A stretch of DNA of 64,000 nt, from NCBI GenBank assembly GCA_047631555.1, contig JBLHZY010000006.1, positions 75,312 to 139,311 on the forward strand. The letters are read 5' to 3'. The notes beneath the pieces are model-generated. The model saw only the letters and a program-made list of their open reading frames with translations. It made no database searches and was not told the origin of the DNA. The position numbers and the translations under genes are program-made. This stretch comes from JBLHZY01 sp047631555 (GTDB lineage Bacteria; Pseudomonadota; Alphaproteobacteria; Rhodobacterales; Rhodobacteraceae). Below are positions 1 through 9,280 of the stretch, piece after piece (position 1 is the first letter of the stretch; each line of letters starts with the position of its first letter).

Positions 1-1
1 C

Positions 2-445
2 GAGACCTATCCTTGCGCGATTGGGCGCGGCGGGATTCGCCGCGATAAACGTGAGGGCGATGGGGCGACGCCGCGCGGGGTGCATCGGATCATTGGGATG
101 CTCTATCGACCTGATCGAATGGTGAAGCCCGCGCCTTGGGCGATCCCGATCCTTCCGGGCGATCTGTGGTGTGATGCGCCGGATGATCCCGCCTATAACC
201 ATCGCGTGCGTGCGCCGTTTGCCGCCAGCCATGAGGCCCTGCGCCGGGCTGATCCGCTTTATGATCTGGTGATGCTGACCGATTGGAATTGGCCAGAGGC
301 GCATCCCGGCGCGGGCTCGGCGATCTTTTTGCATCAATGGCGCAAGGCCCGCTTTCCAACGGAGGGCTGCCTTGCCTTTTCACGCCGCAATCTCGCGACG
401 ATTGCGGCATTGGCCGCGCCCGGCACGCGACTTTTTATCGGCTAG
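2..445 (+). CDS. L,D-transpeptidase family protein, 5' partial
   Basis: The reading frame is open from base 2, so the start codon lies upstream of the window. The residues before the first internal start (KREGDGATPRG followed by HRIIG) match the glycine-rich front of YkuD/L,D-transpeptidase domains. The catalytic part is visible as IFLHQW (histidine) and TEGCLAFS (nucleophile cysteine) near the C-terminus. Family members make or remodel 3-3 cross-links in periplasmic peptidoglycan, or attach proteins to it. The last 11 bases overlap tail-to-tail with the next gene on the other strand. The family call is firm; the substrate is not known. Confidence 0.82.
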   Translation, partial: ETYPCAIGRGGIRRDKREGDGATPRGVHRIIGMLYRPDRMVKPAPWAIPILPGDLWCDAPDDPAYNHRVRAPFAASHEALRRADPLYDLVMLTDWNWPEAHPGAGSAIFLHQWRKARFPTEGCLAFSRRNLATIAALAAPGTRLFIG

Positions 446-1106
446 AGGTTTTCGCTCCGAGATCGCGCGCGCCAAAAATCGCAGAGCCAACGCGCACATA
501 GGTCGCCCCTTGCGCAATGGCGCTCTCAAAGTCCGCGCTCATCCCCATGGAAAGCTGCTCTAGCTCATTTCGGGCCGCGATTTTGGCAAGAAGGGCGAAA
601 TGCAGCGAGGGTTCTTCATCCGCTGGCGGGATGCACATCAGCCCGATGATCGGCAGGCCAAGCGCGCGACATTCTTTGATAAAGGTATCGGCCTCGTTTG
701 GCGCAATGCCCGCTTTTTGCGGCTCTGCGCCTGTGTTCACTTGAATCATCAGATCGGGGCACTTGCCCTCTTCTTTGGCGATTCGTGCGATTGCTGTAGC
801 CAGCTTTGGGCGGTCCAGCGTCTCAATCACATCGAAAAGCTGCATGGCTTGGCGGGCTTTGTTTGATTGCAGCGGGCCGATGAGATGAACGCGAACGCCC
901 TCATACCGGCTGCGCAGATCCGGCCATTTTGAGGCGGCTTCCTGAACCTTATTCTCTCCAAATAACCGCTGGCCTTGTTCAAGCACCGCCTCAACCCGCG
1001 CGATGGGTTGCACCTTGGAAACCGCGACCAATGTAACGGCGCCAGCGGGGCGATGCGCGGCGACTTCGGCTTTTGCGATGCGTTGGGTGATTTCAGAAAG
1101 CGACAT
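435..1106 (-). CDS. yggS: YggS-type pyridoxal phosphate-binding protein (PLPBP)
   Basis: A 223-residue single-domain protein of the usual YggS/PROSC length. The PLP lysine is Lys31 in AVSKVQP. Other family signatures are FGENKVQE, the HLIGPLQSNK segment and the C-terminal MGMSADFESAI plus VRVGSAIFG phosphate-binding loop. The family buffers free PLP and affects amino-acid homeostasis; it has no established catalytic reaction. It lies convergent with the L,D-transpeptidase gene and upstream of nothing on its own strand, so it is probably monocistronic. Confidence 0.93.
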   Translation of the reverse strand: MSLSEITQRIAKAEVAAHRPAGAVTLVAVSKVQPIARVEAVLEQGQRLFGENKVQEAASKWPDLRSRYEGVRVHLIGPLQSNKARQAMQLFDVIETLDRPKLATAIARIAKEEGKCPDLMIQVNTGAEPQKAGIAPNEADTFIKECRALGLPIIGLMCIPPADEEPSLHFALLAKIAARNELEQLSMGMSADFESAIAQGATYVRVGSAIFGARDLGAKTSSR

Positions 1107-1201
1107 GGTGCGCGGGCTCCTTATTTAGATAAGGGCACGAAACACGATTGGCGCGCGGATGAAAAGCCGCAGATGGACGGGAGATAAAAATCCTGCCCCC
1201 T

Positions 1202-1234
1202 CAAAGAAAAAGAGCGGCCCCGAAGGACCGCTCT
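1202..1234 (-). terminator. Rho-independent terminator of the porin gene
   Basis: A GC-rich stem (agagcgg pairing with ccgctct, extended past one mismatch) closes a cgaa tetraloop. On the minus strand it is followed by a T-rich run (ttttcttt). It lies about 25 bases past the porin stop codon. Confidence 0.85.
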
Positions 1235-1259
1235 TCATAGGTAACTAATCCAGTTTGGA

Positions 1260-2129
1260 TTAGAAGCCCATTGTCATGCCGACTTGTACAACAGTGTTGC
1301 CACCAGCTGCTTGTTTGCCGACTGCTGCGTGTGCCGAAACACCGCCGCCGAGGCTGTGCGAAACGCCAAGGCCGTATGCGTTGCCAGCTGCAACTTTGGT
1401 GTAAACTGCACCAATTGTTGTCGCGCCCATCGAGTATGTACCGTAAACGCGGTATTGGTTGCCGTTGCGGTAGATCGCGCCGACTTTGATGTCGCCAGTT
1501 GTGTAGCTACCGTGCAGAGCGTAGTTGTTGGAGCTATCGCCACCAACTGCAACGTAGATGCCGTTAGCTGCATAGCGTGCTGCGAATTCTACGTCTGTTG
1601 CGCCAGTCGAAGCTGTCGAAACTTTGAATGCGAAGTCGCCGAACGAGTAGCCAACTTTAACAGTTTGGTTCTGGTTGCCGTCTGTGTCGAAGCCGCCAAC
1701 GAGAGCAGGACGACCAACAGTACCGTCAAAGCCAAGACCGCCAGCCCAAAGGCCAACAACGTCAACTACAGCACCGTTTGTATTGCCGAGTGCGAAATCA
1801 AAGCCGTTGCCGGAAACAGTGATTACTGGGTTCAGTGAGTCGCCAGTCAAGTCAGAAACGTTTGTGCTTGGTGGAGTTGCAGCATTGAAGCCGTTAACAA
1901 CGCCGTTGTTGTTACGTGTGTCGAGCATAACGGATGCGCCGAATGTCAGGCCGCCATCTGTTTCTGTCGATGCGTTGAATTTAACGCGGTAACGCTGCTG
2001 AACTGAAACAGTCGAAGTAGATGTGTCGAATGTGATACCGAAGCGAGCGTCGCCGCCTACGGAAACTTCAGCGGCAGCAGCGCCAGCAAGAAGCGACAAA
2101 GCCGAAGCTGTGAGAAGAATCTTTTTCAT
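1260..2129 (-). CDS. Outer-membrane porin
   Basis: A 289-residue protein starting with a clear signal peptide (MKKILLTASALSLLAGAAAA, cut before EVSVGG). The mature part is rich in glycine, threonine, serine and aromatic residues in alternating strand patterns, and ends in the strand VVQVGMTMGF with a C-terminal phenylalanine, as required for BAM recognition. It resembles the Gram-negative porins of Rhodobacter, forming a trimeric 16-strand channel for small solutes. Codon use is strongly biased (for example Ala gct/gca, Gly ggc), which fits a highly expressed gene. An SD-like agaggga precedes the ATG, and a strong terminator follows the gene. Confidence 0.9.
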   Translation of the reverse strand: MKKILLTASALSLLAGAAAAEVSVGGDARFGITFDTSTSTVSVQQRYRVKFNASTETDGGLTFGASVMLDTRNNNGVVNGFNAATPPSTNVSDLTGDSLNPVITVSGNGFDFALGNTNGAVVDVVGLWAGGLGFDGTVGRPALVGGFDTDGNQNQTVKVGYSFGDFAFKVSTASTGATDVEFAARYAANGIYVAVGGDSSNNYALHGSYTTGDIKVGAIYRNGNQYRVYGTYSMGATTIGAVYTKVAAGNAYGLGVSHSLGGGVSAHAAVGKQAAGGNTVVQVGMTMGF

Positions 2130-2332
2130 TTCGTTTTCCCTCTAAGATTTAAACGTTCACCCCAATTCAGGGAAATCCGAATTGAGTATGGATGGTAATT
2201 CGCGCTTTCCCGCCCCAAATGCAAGCAATGCTGAAACGGGCAGATGCAAGTTTGAAACGTATGATGCAAACTTGCCACAACACATTTTTGCCAAAAACAT
2301 GCCGCTCTTTTGCTTCTACAGGCAACAAGACC

Positions 2333-2359
2333 TTGTCGTGCGCGCAGCCCTTATATACT
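2333..2359 (+). promoter_or_regulatory. Candidate sigma-70 promoter for the DUF3576 gene
   Basis: TTGTCG at 2333-2338 and TATACT at 2354-2359 lie ahead of the start at 2395. The spacer is 15 bases, shorter than the ideal 17, so this is only a candidate. Confidence 0.3.
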
Positions 2360-2394
2360 AAAAATGCGGTAGGGTACGGGAATGGAGCATTAAA

Positions 2395-2901
2395 ATGGCA
2401 CAGCACGCCGCAAAGATGACATCGCTTTTGCTTGCAAGCTGCTTGGCTCTGAGCGCCTGCTCGGGCGGCTCACCGTTTGGCAAAGCGCCTCGTCAGGCCT
2501 CTGCTGAGCAGGAGGAGTTTACCGGCGGCGACTCACTTGCAACGCTTGGAAGCGGCGAATCTTCTTTCCTTGATCTCTTTGGCAAACAGAGCAATCCAAA
2601 CACGGATGTTGGCGTTTCCAAATATATCTGGACTGCAACGCTTGATGTCTTGGGCTTTTTGCCTGTGCGCAATGCCGATCCCTTTACCGGCGTGATCATT
2701 ACCGGTTACGGCACGCCTCCGGGCGGCGGGCGCGCTTATCGCGCCACTGTTTATATCTCCGATCCGGCGCTTGATGCGCGTTCGCTTAATCTTTCGCTCT
2801 ATACTAAGGGCGGTGCTGCGAGCCCTGCGACTGTTCGCGCCGTTGAGGATGCGATCCTAACCCGCGCCCGTCAGCTGCGTTCGGGCGACGCAAAGCTCTA
2901 G
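2395..2901 (+). CDS. DUF3576 lipoprotein
   Basis: A 168-residue protein with a lipoprotein signal: a hydrophobic stretch ending in LSACSGG, so Cys22 is the likely lipidated residue. The conserved DUF3576 core runs from about residue 65 (NTDVGVSKYIW) through PFTGVIITGYG to the end. Its function is unknown. In alphaproteobacteria the family commonly sits directly ahead of leuS and lptE, as here, which hints at a role in the outer envelope; that is inference from position only. Confidence 0.85.
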   Translation: MAQHAAKMTSLLLASCLALSACSGGSPFGKAPRQASAEQEEFTGGDSLATLGSGESSFLDLFGKQSNPNTDVGVSKYIWTATLDVLGFLPVRNADPFTGVIITGYGTPPGGGRAYRATVYISDPALDARSLNLSLYTKGGAASPATVRAVEDAILTRARQLRSGDAKL

Positions 2902-2930
2902 ACCCCCGCAAGGTATCTTTATATCACCAC

Positions 2931-2954
2931 GCCGGGCCCCTCGCCCGGCTTTTT
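2931..2954 (+). terminator. Rho-independent terminator between DUF3576 and leuS
   Basis: Perfect 7-bp stem gccgggc/gcccggc with a 5-base loop, followed by ttttt. It sits 29 bases after the DUF3576 stop and only 21 bases before the leuS ATG, so it must act on transcripts that would otherwise enter leuS. Confidence 0.85.
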
Positions 2955-2975
2955 CATTTCCAAAGGACTGATTCT

Positions 2976-5531
2976 ATGAGCAACTACTCCCCCGCTGAGC
3001 TTGAGCCGAAGTGGCAAGCCGCCTGGGATGAGGCCGAGGTCTTCATTGCCAAGCGTGATGAGACCAAGCCCAAGTATTATGTGCTTGAGATGTTTCCTTA
3101 TCCATCGGGGCGCATCCATATCGGCCATGTGCGCAACTACACGATGGGGGATGTTGTTGCCCGCTATAAGTCCAACACGGGCCATGCGGTGCTTCATCCA
3201 ATGGGCTGGGATGCCTTTGGGATGCCTGCGGAAAACGCCGCCATTGCCATCGGCGGCCATCCCGGCACCTGGACCTACGAAAATATCGCAACCATGCGCG
3301 GCCAGATGAAGCCCCTTGGCCTCTCGATTGATTGGACGCGTGAATTCGCCACTTGCGATCCGGAATATTACGGCCAGCAGCAATCGATGTTCATCGACTT
3401 CATGGATAAGGGCCTCGTTTATCGCAAGAACGCCGTGGTGAATTGGGATCCGATCGATATGACCGTGCTTGCCAATGAGCAGGTGATTGATGGGCGCGGC
3501 TGGCGCTCGGATGCTTTGGTCGAGCGGCGCGAGCTGACGCAATGGTTCTTCAAGATTTCCGATCACTCTGAGGAATTGCTCAGCGCGCTTGATCAGCTGG
3601 ATAACTGGCCTGACAAGGTCAAAACCATGCAGGCCAACTGGATCGGCAAATCGCGCGGGCTGCAATTTGCCTTCTCTATTGTGGATGAGCCGCACGGCCA
3701 TGATCGGGTTGAGGTCTATACGACGCGCCCGGATACGCTGATGGGCGCCTCCTTCGTTGGCATCTCGCCGGATCATCCGCTGGCCAAACAGCTAGAGCGC
3801 GACAATCCCGAAGTTGCCGCTTTTTGCGCCGAATGTCGGCGCGGCGGAACGACCGAGGAAGCGATCGAAAAGGCCGAGAAGCTTGGCTTTGACACTGGCC
3901 TGCGCGCGCGCCACCCGTTTGATACTGCGTGGGAGCTGCCGATCTATATCGCCAACTTCATCCTGATGGATTACGGCACAGGCGCGATTTTCGGCTGCCC
4001 GGCACATGATCAGCGCGATTTTGATTTCTGTACCAAATACGATTTGCCGATCCTGCCAGTGTTTGAGCCAACAGATGCGCCGATTGAAGCGCTCGCCGAG
4101 GCCTTCGTTCCGGGCAAAACCGAAACTGTGCGCTATATTCGCGGCTTTGCCGGGGATGAGGTTCAATCCGGCGAGCAGGGCGTGAATACGGCTGTGGATT
4201 TCTGCGAGGCCAATGGCATCGGCCAAGGCGTTACCAAATTCCGCCTGCGCGATTGGGGCTTGAGCCGCCAGCGCTATTGGGGCTGCCCGATCCCTGTTGT
4301 GCATTGCGATGCTTGCGGCGTGGTTCCTGAAAAGAAAGTGAACTTGCCGATTGAGTTGCCCCATGATGTTACCTTCGACAAGCCCGGCAATCCGCTCGAT
4401 CATCATCCAACATGGCGCAATTGCGCTTGCCCAGATTGCGGCAAGCCCGCCCTGCGCGAAACCGATACGATGGACACATTCGTTGATTCCAGCTGGTATT
4501 ACGCGCGCTTTACCTCGCCCCATGCCGCAACCCCGACCGATCCAGAGGACGCCGCTTATTGGATGAACGTCGATCAATATATCGGCGGGATTGAGCACGC
4601 TATTCTTCACCTGCTCTATTCGCGCTTCTTTGCCCGCGCGATGCATATCTGTGGCCACTTGCCCGCCGAGGCGATTGAGCCGTTTGATGCGCTGTTTACC
4701 CAAGGCATGGTGACGCATGCGATTTACCAAAAAAAGCAGCAAAACGGACGGCCGACCTATTTTTATCCCGAAGAGATTGATCTTCGTGAGGGTAAGGCGT
4801 TCCTCAAGGAAGATGGCTCGGAGGTTGAAATCATCCCTTCTGCGAAGATGTCCAAATCCAAGCATAATGTGGTTGATCCGGTCGATATTATTCAAAGCTT
4901 TGGCGCGGATACCGCCCGCTGGTTTGTGCTTTCCGATAGCCCGCCCGAGCGGGATGTTGAATGGACAGCCGCAGGCGCAGAAGCCGCCTTTAAGCACCTT
5001 GGCCGCGTGTATCGCCTCGCCGCGGAGCTCGCTGATAAAACGGACGGCGGCGCGCAGGACGATGATTTGCTGCGCGCGACCCATAAAGCGATCGCTGAGA
5101 TCACCGCTGGTGTTGAAAGCTTTGGCTTTAATGCAGCGATTGCAAAGCTTTACGCCTTTACCAATGTGATTGCCAAATCAAAAGCGCCCGATGGCGCGCG
5201 CCGCGATGCGATGCGGGTTCTGGCACAGCTTATGTCGCCCATGACACCGCATTTGTCTGAGGAAATCTGGTCCATGCTTGGCGGCGAAGGCCTGATTGCG
5301 CGCGCCCCTTGGCCCGTTGCGGATGAGGCACTGCTGGTTGAGCAAAACGTGACCCTGCCAATTCAGATCAACGGCAAGCGCCGCTCAGAGATCACCGTTC
5401 CGGCGGATATGCCCAAGGAAGAGGTTGAAAAGCTGGTGCTGGCGGATCAAGCTGTTCTAAAGGCCCTTGATGGAGGCGCCCCGAAGAAACTGATCGTTGT
5501 TCCGGGGCGAATTGTGAATGTCGTCGTATAA
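2976..5531 (+). CDS. leuS: Leucyl-tRNA synthetase
   Basis: An 851-residue class I synthetase of normal bacterial LeuRS length. The HIGH signature is at residues 48-51 (PYPSGRIHIGH), and the KMSKS loop is at about 624-628 (SAKMSKSKHN). Between them lies the CP1 editing domain with the threonine-rich TTRPDTLMG motif. A zinc-ribbon-like CDACG...CPDCG pair lies in the middle of the protein, between the CP1 domain and the KMSKS loop. The enzyme charges tRNA-Leu and edits misacylated product. Its 3' end overlaps lptE by 14 bases, so leuS, lptE and holA form one transcript. Confidence 0.98.
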   Translation: MSNYSPAELEPKWQAAWDEAEVFIAKRDETKPKYYVLEMFPYPSGRIHIGHVRNYTMGDVVARYKSNTGHAVLHPMGWDAFGMPAENAAIAIGGHPGTWTYENIATMRGQMKPLGLSIDWTREFATCDPEYYGQQQSMFIDFMDKGLVYRKNAVVNWDPIDMTVLANEQVIDGRGWRSDALVERRELTQWFFKISDHSEELLSALDQLDNWPDKVKTMQANWIGKSRGLQFAFSIVDEPHGHDRVEVYTTRPDTLMGASFVGISPDHPLAKQLERDNPEVAAFCAECRRGGTTEEAIEKAEKLGFDTGLRARHPFDTAWELPIYIANFILMDYGTGAIFGCPAHDQRDFDFCTKYDLPILPVFEPTDAPIEALAEAFVPGKTETVRYIRGFAGDEVQSGEQGVNTAVDFCEANGIGQGVTKFRLRDWGLSRQRYWGCPIPVVHCDACGVVPEKKVNLPIELPHDVTFDKPGNPLDHHPTWRNCACPDCGKPALRETDTMDTFVDSSWYYARFTSPHAATPTDPEDAAYWMNVDQYIGGIEHAILHLLYSRFFARAMHICGHLPAEAIEPFDALFTQGMVTHAIYQKKQQNGRPTYFYPEEIDLREGKAFLKEDGSEVEIIPSAKMSKSKHNVVDPVDIIQSFGADTARWFVLSDSPPERDVEWTAAGAEAAFKHLGRVYRLAAELADKTDGGAQDDDLLRATHKAIAEITAGVESFGFNAAIAKLYAFTNVIAKSKAPDGARRDAMRVLAQLMSPMTPHLSEEIWSMLGGEGLIARAPWPVADEALLVEQNVTLPIQINGKRRSEITVPADMPKEEVEKLVLADQAVLKALDGGAPKKLIVVPGRIVNVVV

Positions 5532-6018
5532 AAACCGCCGCTTTATGCTGCTTGGGCTGGTGCTTTTGCCAGCGCTGGCGGCATGCGGTTTTACGCCAGC
5601 GTTTGCGCCCGGCGGCGCGGCGGCCGGGCTAAAGGGCGCGATTCTTATCGATGCGCCAAGTGATCATGATGCCTATCAATTGGTGAAACATCTGGAGGCT
5701 CGCCTTGGCCAGCCAACAAGCCCGCGCTTTGGACTTGGCTATGCGATCAAAACGAGCACTGAGGGCGTTGGCATCACACCCTCTCAAGAAACCACGCGTT
5801 ATCAACTGGTTGGCGAAGTGACATATACGCTAACGGATTTGGTGAGTGCTGAGATTGTTGAAAGCGGTTCGGTGAAGGATTTCACTGCGTATGCCGCCAC
5901 TGGCTCAACCGTTTCAACGCTGACGGCCAAGCGTGATACGCGCAATCGTTTGATGGTGATCCTAGGCGACAAAATCGTAAATCGCTTGATCATTTCAAAA
6001 GCTCTGGCCGCGCAATGA
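5518..6018 (+). CDS. lptE: LPS-assembly lipoprotein LptE
   Basis: A 166-residue protein whose start codon lies inside the leuS 3' end. The signal peptide ends in the lipobox LAACGF, giving a lipidated Cys close to residue 22. The mature part has the LptE pattern: an N-terminal FTPAFAPGG segment, a region around YQLVGEVTYTL and a basic C-terminal helix. LptE plugs the LptD barrel and helps to place LPS at the cell surface. Its stop overlaps the holA start by four bases (ATGA). Confidence 0.9.
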   Translation: MSSYKNRRFMLLGLVLLPALAACGFTPAFAPGGAAAGLKGAILIDAPSDHDAYQLVKHLEARLGQPTSPRFGLGYAIKTSTEGVGITPSQETTRYQLVGEVTYTLTDLVSAEIVESGSVKDFTAYAATGSTVSTLTAKRDTRNRLMVILGDKIVNRLIISKALAAQ

Positions 6019-7040
6019 AGCTCGCTGGGCGCGATGCGACGCGCTATTTCGCCAAGCCAGATCCCAAGCGGACCGGCCTTTTGATCTTTGGGGGCGATGC
6101 GATGCGCGTTGCCCTACGCCGCCAAGAAGTGATCGCCGCGCTTATAGGTAAATCGGGCGAAGAAGAGATGCGCCTTGAGCGGATTCCGGCCTCAGAGCTG
6201 CGCCGCGATGGCGCAATGCTGATTGATGCGATGAAGGCGCAAGGGTTTTTTCCCGGCCCGCGTGTGGCCTTCGTTGAGGATGCAACAGACGGGCTTGCGG
6301 ATGTGATCGCGACGGGGCTTTCGGAATGGCGCGAAGGCGATGCGCAGGTCATCGTGACGGCTGGCGCATTAACCGCGAAATCCAAGCTACGCAAAGCCTT
6401 CGAGACCCATCCAAATGCCTTTGCCGCCGGGATTTACAACGATCCTCCCTCAAGCGAAGAGATCGAGGCGGCTTTGCAAAAAGCAGGCCTCAAAAACATT
6501 GATCGCGTGGCGCTCACGGATATCAATGTGCTGGCGCGCGAGCTCTCGCCGGGGGATTTTCGCCAAACGATTGAAAAGCTTTCGCTCTATAAAATCGGCG
6601 ACGAAAGCCCCGTGATCAGCGCCGATGTACTTGCCTGTGCGCCCGCAACATCCGAGGCCGCCCTTGATGATGTTCTCAATATCGTCGCCGAGGCGCGCAC
6701 CGCGGAAATTGGCCCAATCATGGCCAAGCTTGAGGGCCAAGGCATTCAGCCCGTTGGCCTTTGCATCGGGGCGATGCGTCATTTCAAAACGCTGCATGCG
6801 GCGGCCTCTGATCCCGGCGGCGCCTCTTCCGGGATTGCCCGGATGCGCCCGCCGATATTTGGCCCGCGCCGCGACCGGATGCAAAAGCAGGCGCAAGCTT
6901 GGGGCGTTTACAAGCTTGAAACAGCGCTTGGCATGCTCACCGATACCGATCTTCAGCTGCGCTCCGCGGCGCAAACCGCCCCGCAAATGGCGCTTGTGGA
7001 GCGGGCTTTGATCCGCCTTTCCATGCTTGCACGGCGCTGA
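6015..7040 (+). CDS. holA: DNA polymerase III subunit delta
   Basis: A 341-residue protein with the delta-subunit layout: an N-terminal AAA-like domain beginning LLIFGGDAMRVALRRQEVI, a middle three-helix region, and a C-terminal collar domain ending in LVERALIRLSMLARR. It has no functional P-loop, as usual for delta. Delta opens the beta clamp within the clamp-loader complex. It is translationally coupled to lptE by ATGA. Confidence 0.93.
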   Translation: MKLAGRDATRYFAKPDPKRTGLLIFGGDAMRVALRRQEVIAALIGKSGEEEMRLERIPASELRRDGAMLIDAMKAQGFFPGPRVAFVEDATDGLADVIATGLSEWREGDAQVIVTAGALTAKSKLRKAFETHPNAFAAGIYNDPPSSEEIEAALQKAGLKNIDRVALTDINVLARELSPGDFRQTIEKLSLYKIGDESPVISADVLACAPATSEAALDDVLNIVAEARTAEIGPIMAKLEGQGIQPVGLCIGAMRHFKTLHAAASDPGGASSGIARMRPPIFGPRRDRMQKQAQAWGVYKLETALGMLTDTDLQLRSAAQTAPQMALVERALIRLSMLARR

Positions 7041-7118
7041 TCGCGCCCTATCTAAAAGGTATGCGCTTTGGGCCCACCCAAGCCGCACCAATTCAAGCCC
7101 CCATACCCGGAGCATCCC

Positions 7119-8099
7119 ATGACCCCCTATTCTCTGCTCGATCTCGCCCCTGTTCCCGAGGGCAGCACAACGCGCGACGCTCTGGCCAATATGAAGACCC
7201 TTGCCCAAGCCGCCGAAGGCTGGGGCTACAATCGCTATTGGCTGGCCGAGCATCACAACATGCCCGGGATTGCCTCTGCTGCGACAGCCGTTTTGATCGG
7301 CCATGTTGCGAGCGTGACAAAGCGGATGAAGGTTGGATCTGGCGGCATCATGCTGCCCAATCACGCGCCGCTGATGGTGGCCGAGGCCTTCGGAACCTTG
7401 GCCGAGCTCTTCCCAGATCGCATTGAGATCGGCCTTGGCCGCGCACCTGGAACTGATATGGCAACCGCGCGCGCCCTGCGCCGTGGGCTCGATCATCCCG
7501 ATAGTTTTCCCCAAGATGTGGTCGAGCTGATGGGTTTTCTCTCGGATGCGCCCTCGCCTGTTTCGGCCTATCCCGGCAAGGGAACGAATGTGCCGATCTG
7601 GATGCTTGGCTCTTCGCTTTTTGGCGCGCAACTCGCGGCCCAGCTTGGCTTGCCCTATGCCTTTGCCTCGCATTTCGCGCCTGCTGCTTTGAGCGATGCC
7701 ATTGCAACCTATCGCCGCCAGTTTCGCCCCTCCGCGCAGCTCGAAAAGCCATACTTCATGCTCGCCTCGAATGTTTTTGCCGCTGATACGGAGGCGGAAG
7801 CGATGTTTATCCGCACCTCGATGCAGCAGGCATTCGCCAAATTGCGGCTCGGCCAGCCCGGCAAATTGCCCCGCCCTGTTGAGCGGATTGAGGATCATAT
7901 TCCGGCGCAATTCTTGCCTGCCCTTGATCAAGCGCTATCCGTTTCGGCCTGTGGGACGCCAGAAATGGTGCGCGCGCAACTGGCTGGATTTATTGAGGCC
8001 TATCAGCCCGATGAGATCATCCTCACCGGCAATATCCATGATCCAAAAGCGCGCCTGCGCAGCTTTGAGATTGCCGCAGAGGCGATGAAATCGCTTTAG
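7119..8099 (+). CDS. LLM-class flavin-dependent oxidoreductase
   Basis: A 326-residue luciferase-like monooxygenase. Start chosen at the ATG of MTPYSLLDLAPV, preceded by a GGAG; an upstream in-frame TTG gives an unlikely proline-rich leader. Family features are RYWLAEHHNMPGIAS, VGSGGIMLPNHAPL and RIEIGLGRAPGTD, which bind FMN in a TIM barrel. It belongs to the MsnO8/YhbW-like group. The substrate cannot be told. It is convergent with the flavoprotein gene, overlapping by four bases. Confidence 0.88.
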   Translation: MTPYSLLDLAPVPEGSTTRDALANMKTLAQAAEGWGYNRYWLAEHHNMPGIASAATAVLIGHVASVTKRMKVGSGGIMLPNHAPLMVAEAFGTLAELFPDRIEIGLGRAPGTDMATARALRRGLDHPDSFPQDVVELMGFLSDAPSPVSAYPGKGTNVPIWMLGSSLFGAQLAAQLGLPYAFASHFAPAALSDAIATYRRQFRPSAQLEKPYFMLASNVFAADTEAEAMFIRTSMQQAFAKLRLGQPGKLPRPVERIEDHIPAQFLPALDQALSVSACGTPEMVRAQLAGFIEAYQPDEIILTGNIHDPKARLRSFEIAAEAMKSL

Positions 8100-9280
8100 C
8101 GGAGGCGCGCTGCAGCTTGGCCGGCACGCAGGCCCGTGGCGAGGGATGCTGTGATCAAATAGCCGCCCGTGGGGGCCTCCCAATCGAGCATTTCTCCGGC
8201 GACGAATATGCCGGGCAATCCGCGCAGTTCCAAATCATCTGTAAGCTCAGAAAGCGCGATGCCGCCTGCTGTTGAGATCGCCTCATCCATCGGGGCGAAG
8301 CCCGCATATGGCACAGGCAGCGCCTTGATCAGCGCAGCCAATTTCGCGCCGTCTTGGGGCAGCGGGCGGGCGCATTCTAGCAGCAGCGCAAGCTTGGCCG
8401 GATCAAGCTGCGCGCCTTTGCGGATATGGCTGCTTTGGGTGGCTTTGCCACGCGGCTTATTGAGGCGCATTGTGAGCGCTTCAAGCGCAACATCGGGGCG
8501 CAGATCGATCTGCAAAGGCGCCCCATCGCGCAAGGCAGGTGAGAGCGTATAGATACCGCCGCCCTCAAGACCGTGCTTTGAAATCATCGCCTCGCCGCGT
8601 GATGTCAGATTGCCAGCGCTCAGAGCGATTCCCTTGAGAGGCGTGCCAAAATGGCGGCGCATGTGGTCAGACCAGTCAATGCGAAGGCCTGCATTTGCGG
8701 GTGCAAAGGGCGCGATTTTTACGCCTTTATTCGCGAGCAGCTTCACCCAAGCGCCATCCGATCCTAGCCGCGCCCATGAGCCGCCGCCAAGCGCGAGGAC
8801 TGTGCTGGTTGGGGCAAGCGTCGCGGGGCCATCCGGCGTATCAAAGGCAAGCGCCTCGCCGTCCCAGCCGCGCCATTTCCAGCCGCGCCGCAGCTCAACG
8901 CCGCGCGCGCCCAAATCAGCCAACCACGCGCGCAGAAGCGGCGAAGCCTTCATGGCGCGCGGAAAAACACGGCCCGATGAGCCGGTGAAAACCTCTTGGT
9001 CTAGCGCTTGCGCCCAAGCCTTTACTGCCTCTGGATCGAAGTCTTTGAGGATGGGGCGAAGAAAGGCCTCTGCTGCGCCAAAATGGGGCATGAAGTCATC
9101 AAAGGGTTCGTCTTTGGTGAGGTTCAGCCCGCTTTTGCCCGCCATCAGAAACTTGCGCGCGGGCGATGGTTTGGCCTCGATCACCACGACTTTGCGCCCA
9201 GCGCGCACCAAAGTATCGGCGGCCATCAAGCCTGCCGGGCCTGCGCCGATGACCAGAGCATCAATGGGCTCGGTTGTCAC
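8096..9280 (-). CDS. HI0933/BaiN-like FAD-dependent oxidoreductase (TIGR03862 type)
   Basis: A 394-residue flavoprotein with an N-terminal dinucleotide-binding motif (VIGAGPAGLMAAD), then GKSGLNLTKDEP, a second conserved region LALGGGSWARLGSDG, and the C-terminal FAD closure GIFVAGEMLDWEAPTGGY. The combination matches the HI0933 family of unassigned NAD(P)/FAD oxidoreductases. It ends a three-gene minus-strand group with the enoyl-CoA hydratase and SDR genes, with no gap between coding regions. The reaction is unknown. Confidence 0.88.
   Translation of the reverse strand: MTTEPIDALVIGAGPAGLMAADTLVRAGRKVVVIEAKPSPARKFLMAGKSGLNLTKDEPFDDFMPHFGAAEAFLRPILKDFDPEAVKAWAQALDQEVFTGSSGRVFPRAMKASPLLRAWLADLGARGVELRRGWKWRGWDGEALAFDTPDGPATLAPTSTVLALGGGSWARLGSDGAWVKLLANKGVKIAPFAPANAGLRIDWSDHMRRHFGTPLKGIALSAGNLTSRGEAMISKHGLEGGGIYTLSPALRDGAPLQIDLRPDVALEALTMRLNKPRGKATQSSHIRKGAQLDPAKLALLLECARPLPQDGAKLAALIKALPVPYAGFAPMDEAISTAGGIALSELTDDLELRGLPGIFVAGEMLDWEAPTGGYLITASLATGLRAGQAAARLR

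Noticed and set aside
1284..1838. 184-residue open frame on the + strand across the porin gene
   Set aside because: It is the antisense shadow of the porin, with an abnormal cysteine- and valine-rich composition and no ribosome-binding site.
3792..5084. 430-residue open frame on the - strand within leuS
   Set aside because: Antisense shadow of leuS caused by high G+C codon use; no domain features.
6450..7931. 493-residue open frame on the - strand across holA and the LLM gene
   Set aside because: It spans two well-supported genes on the other strand and has no protein-like pattern.
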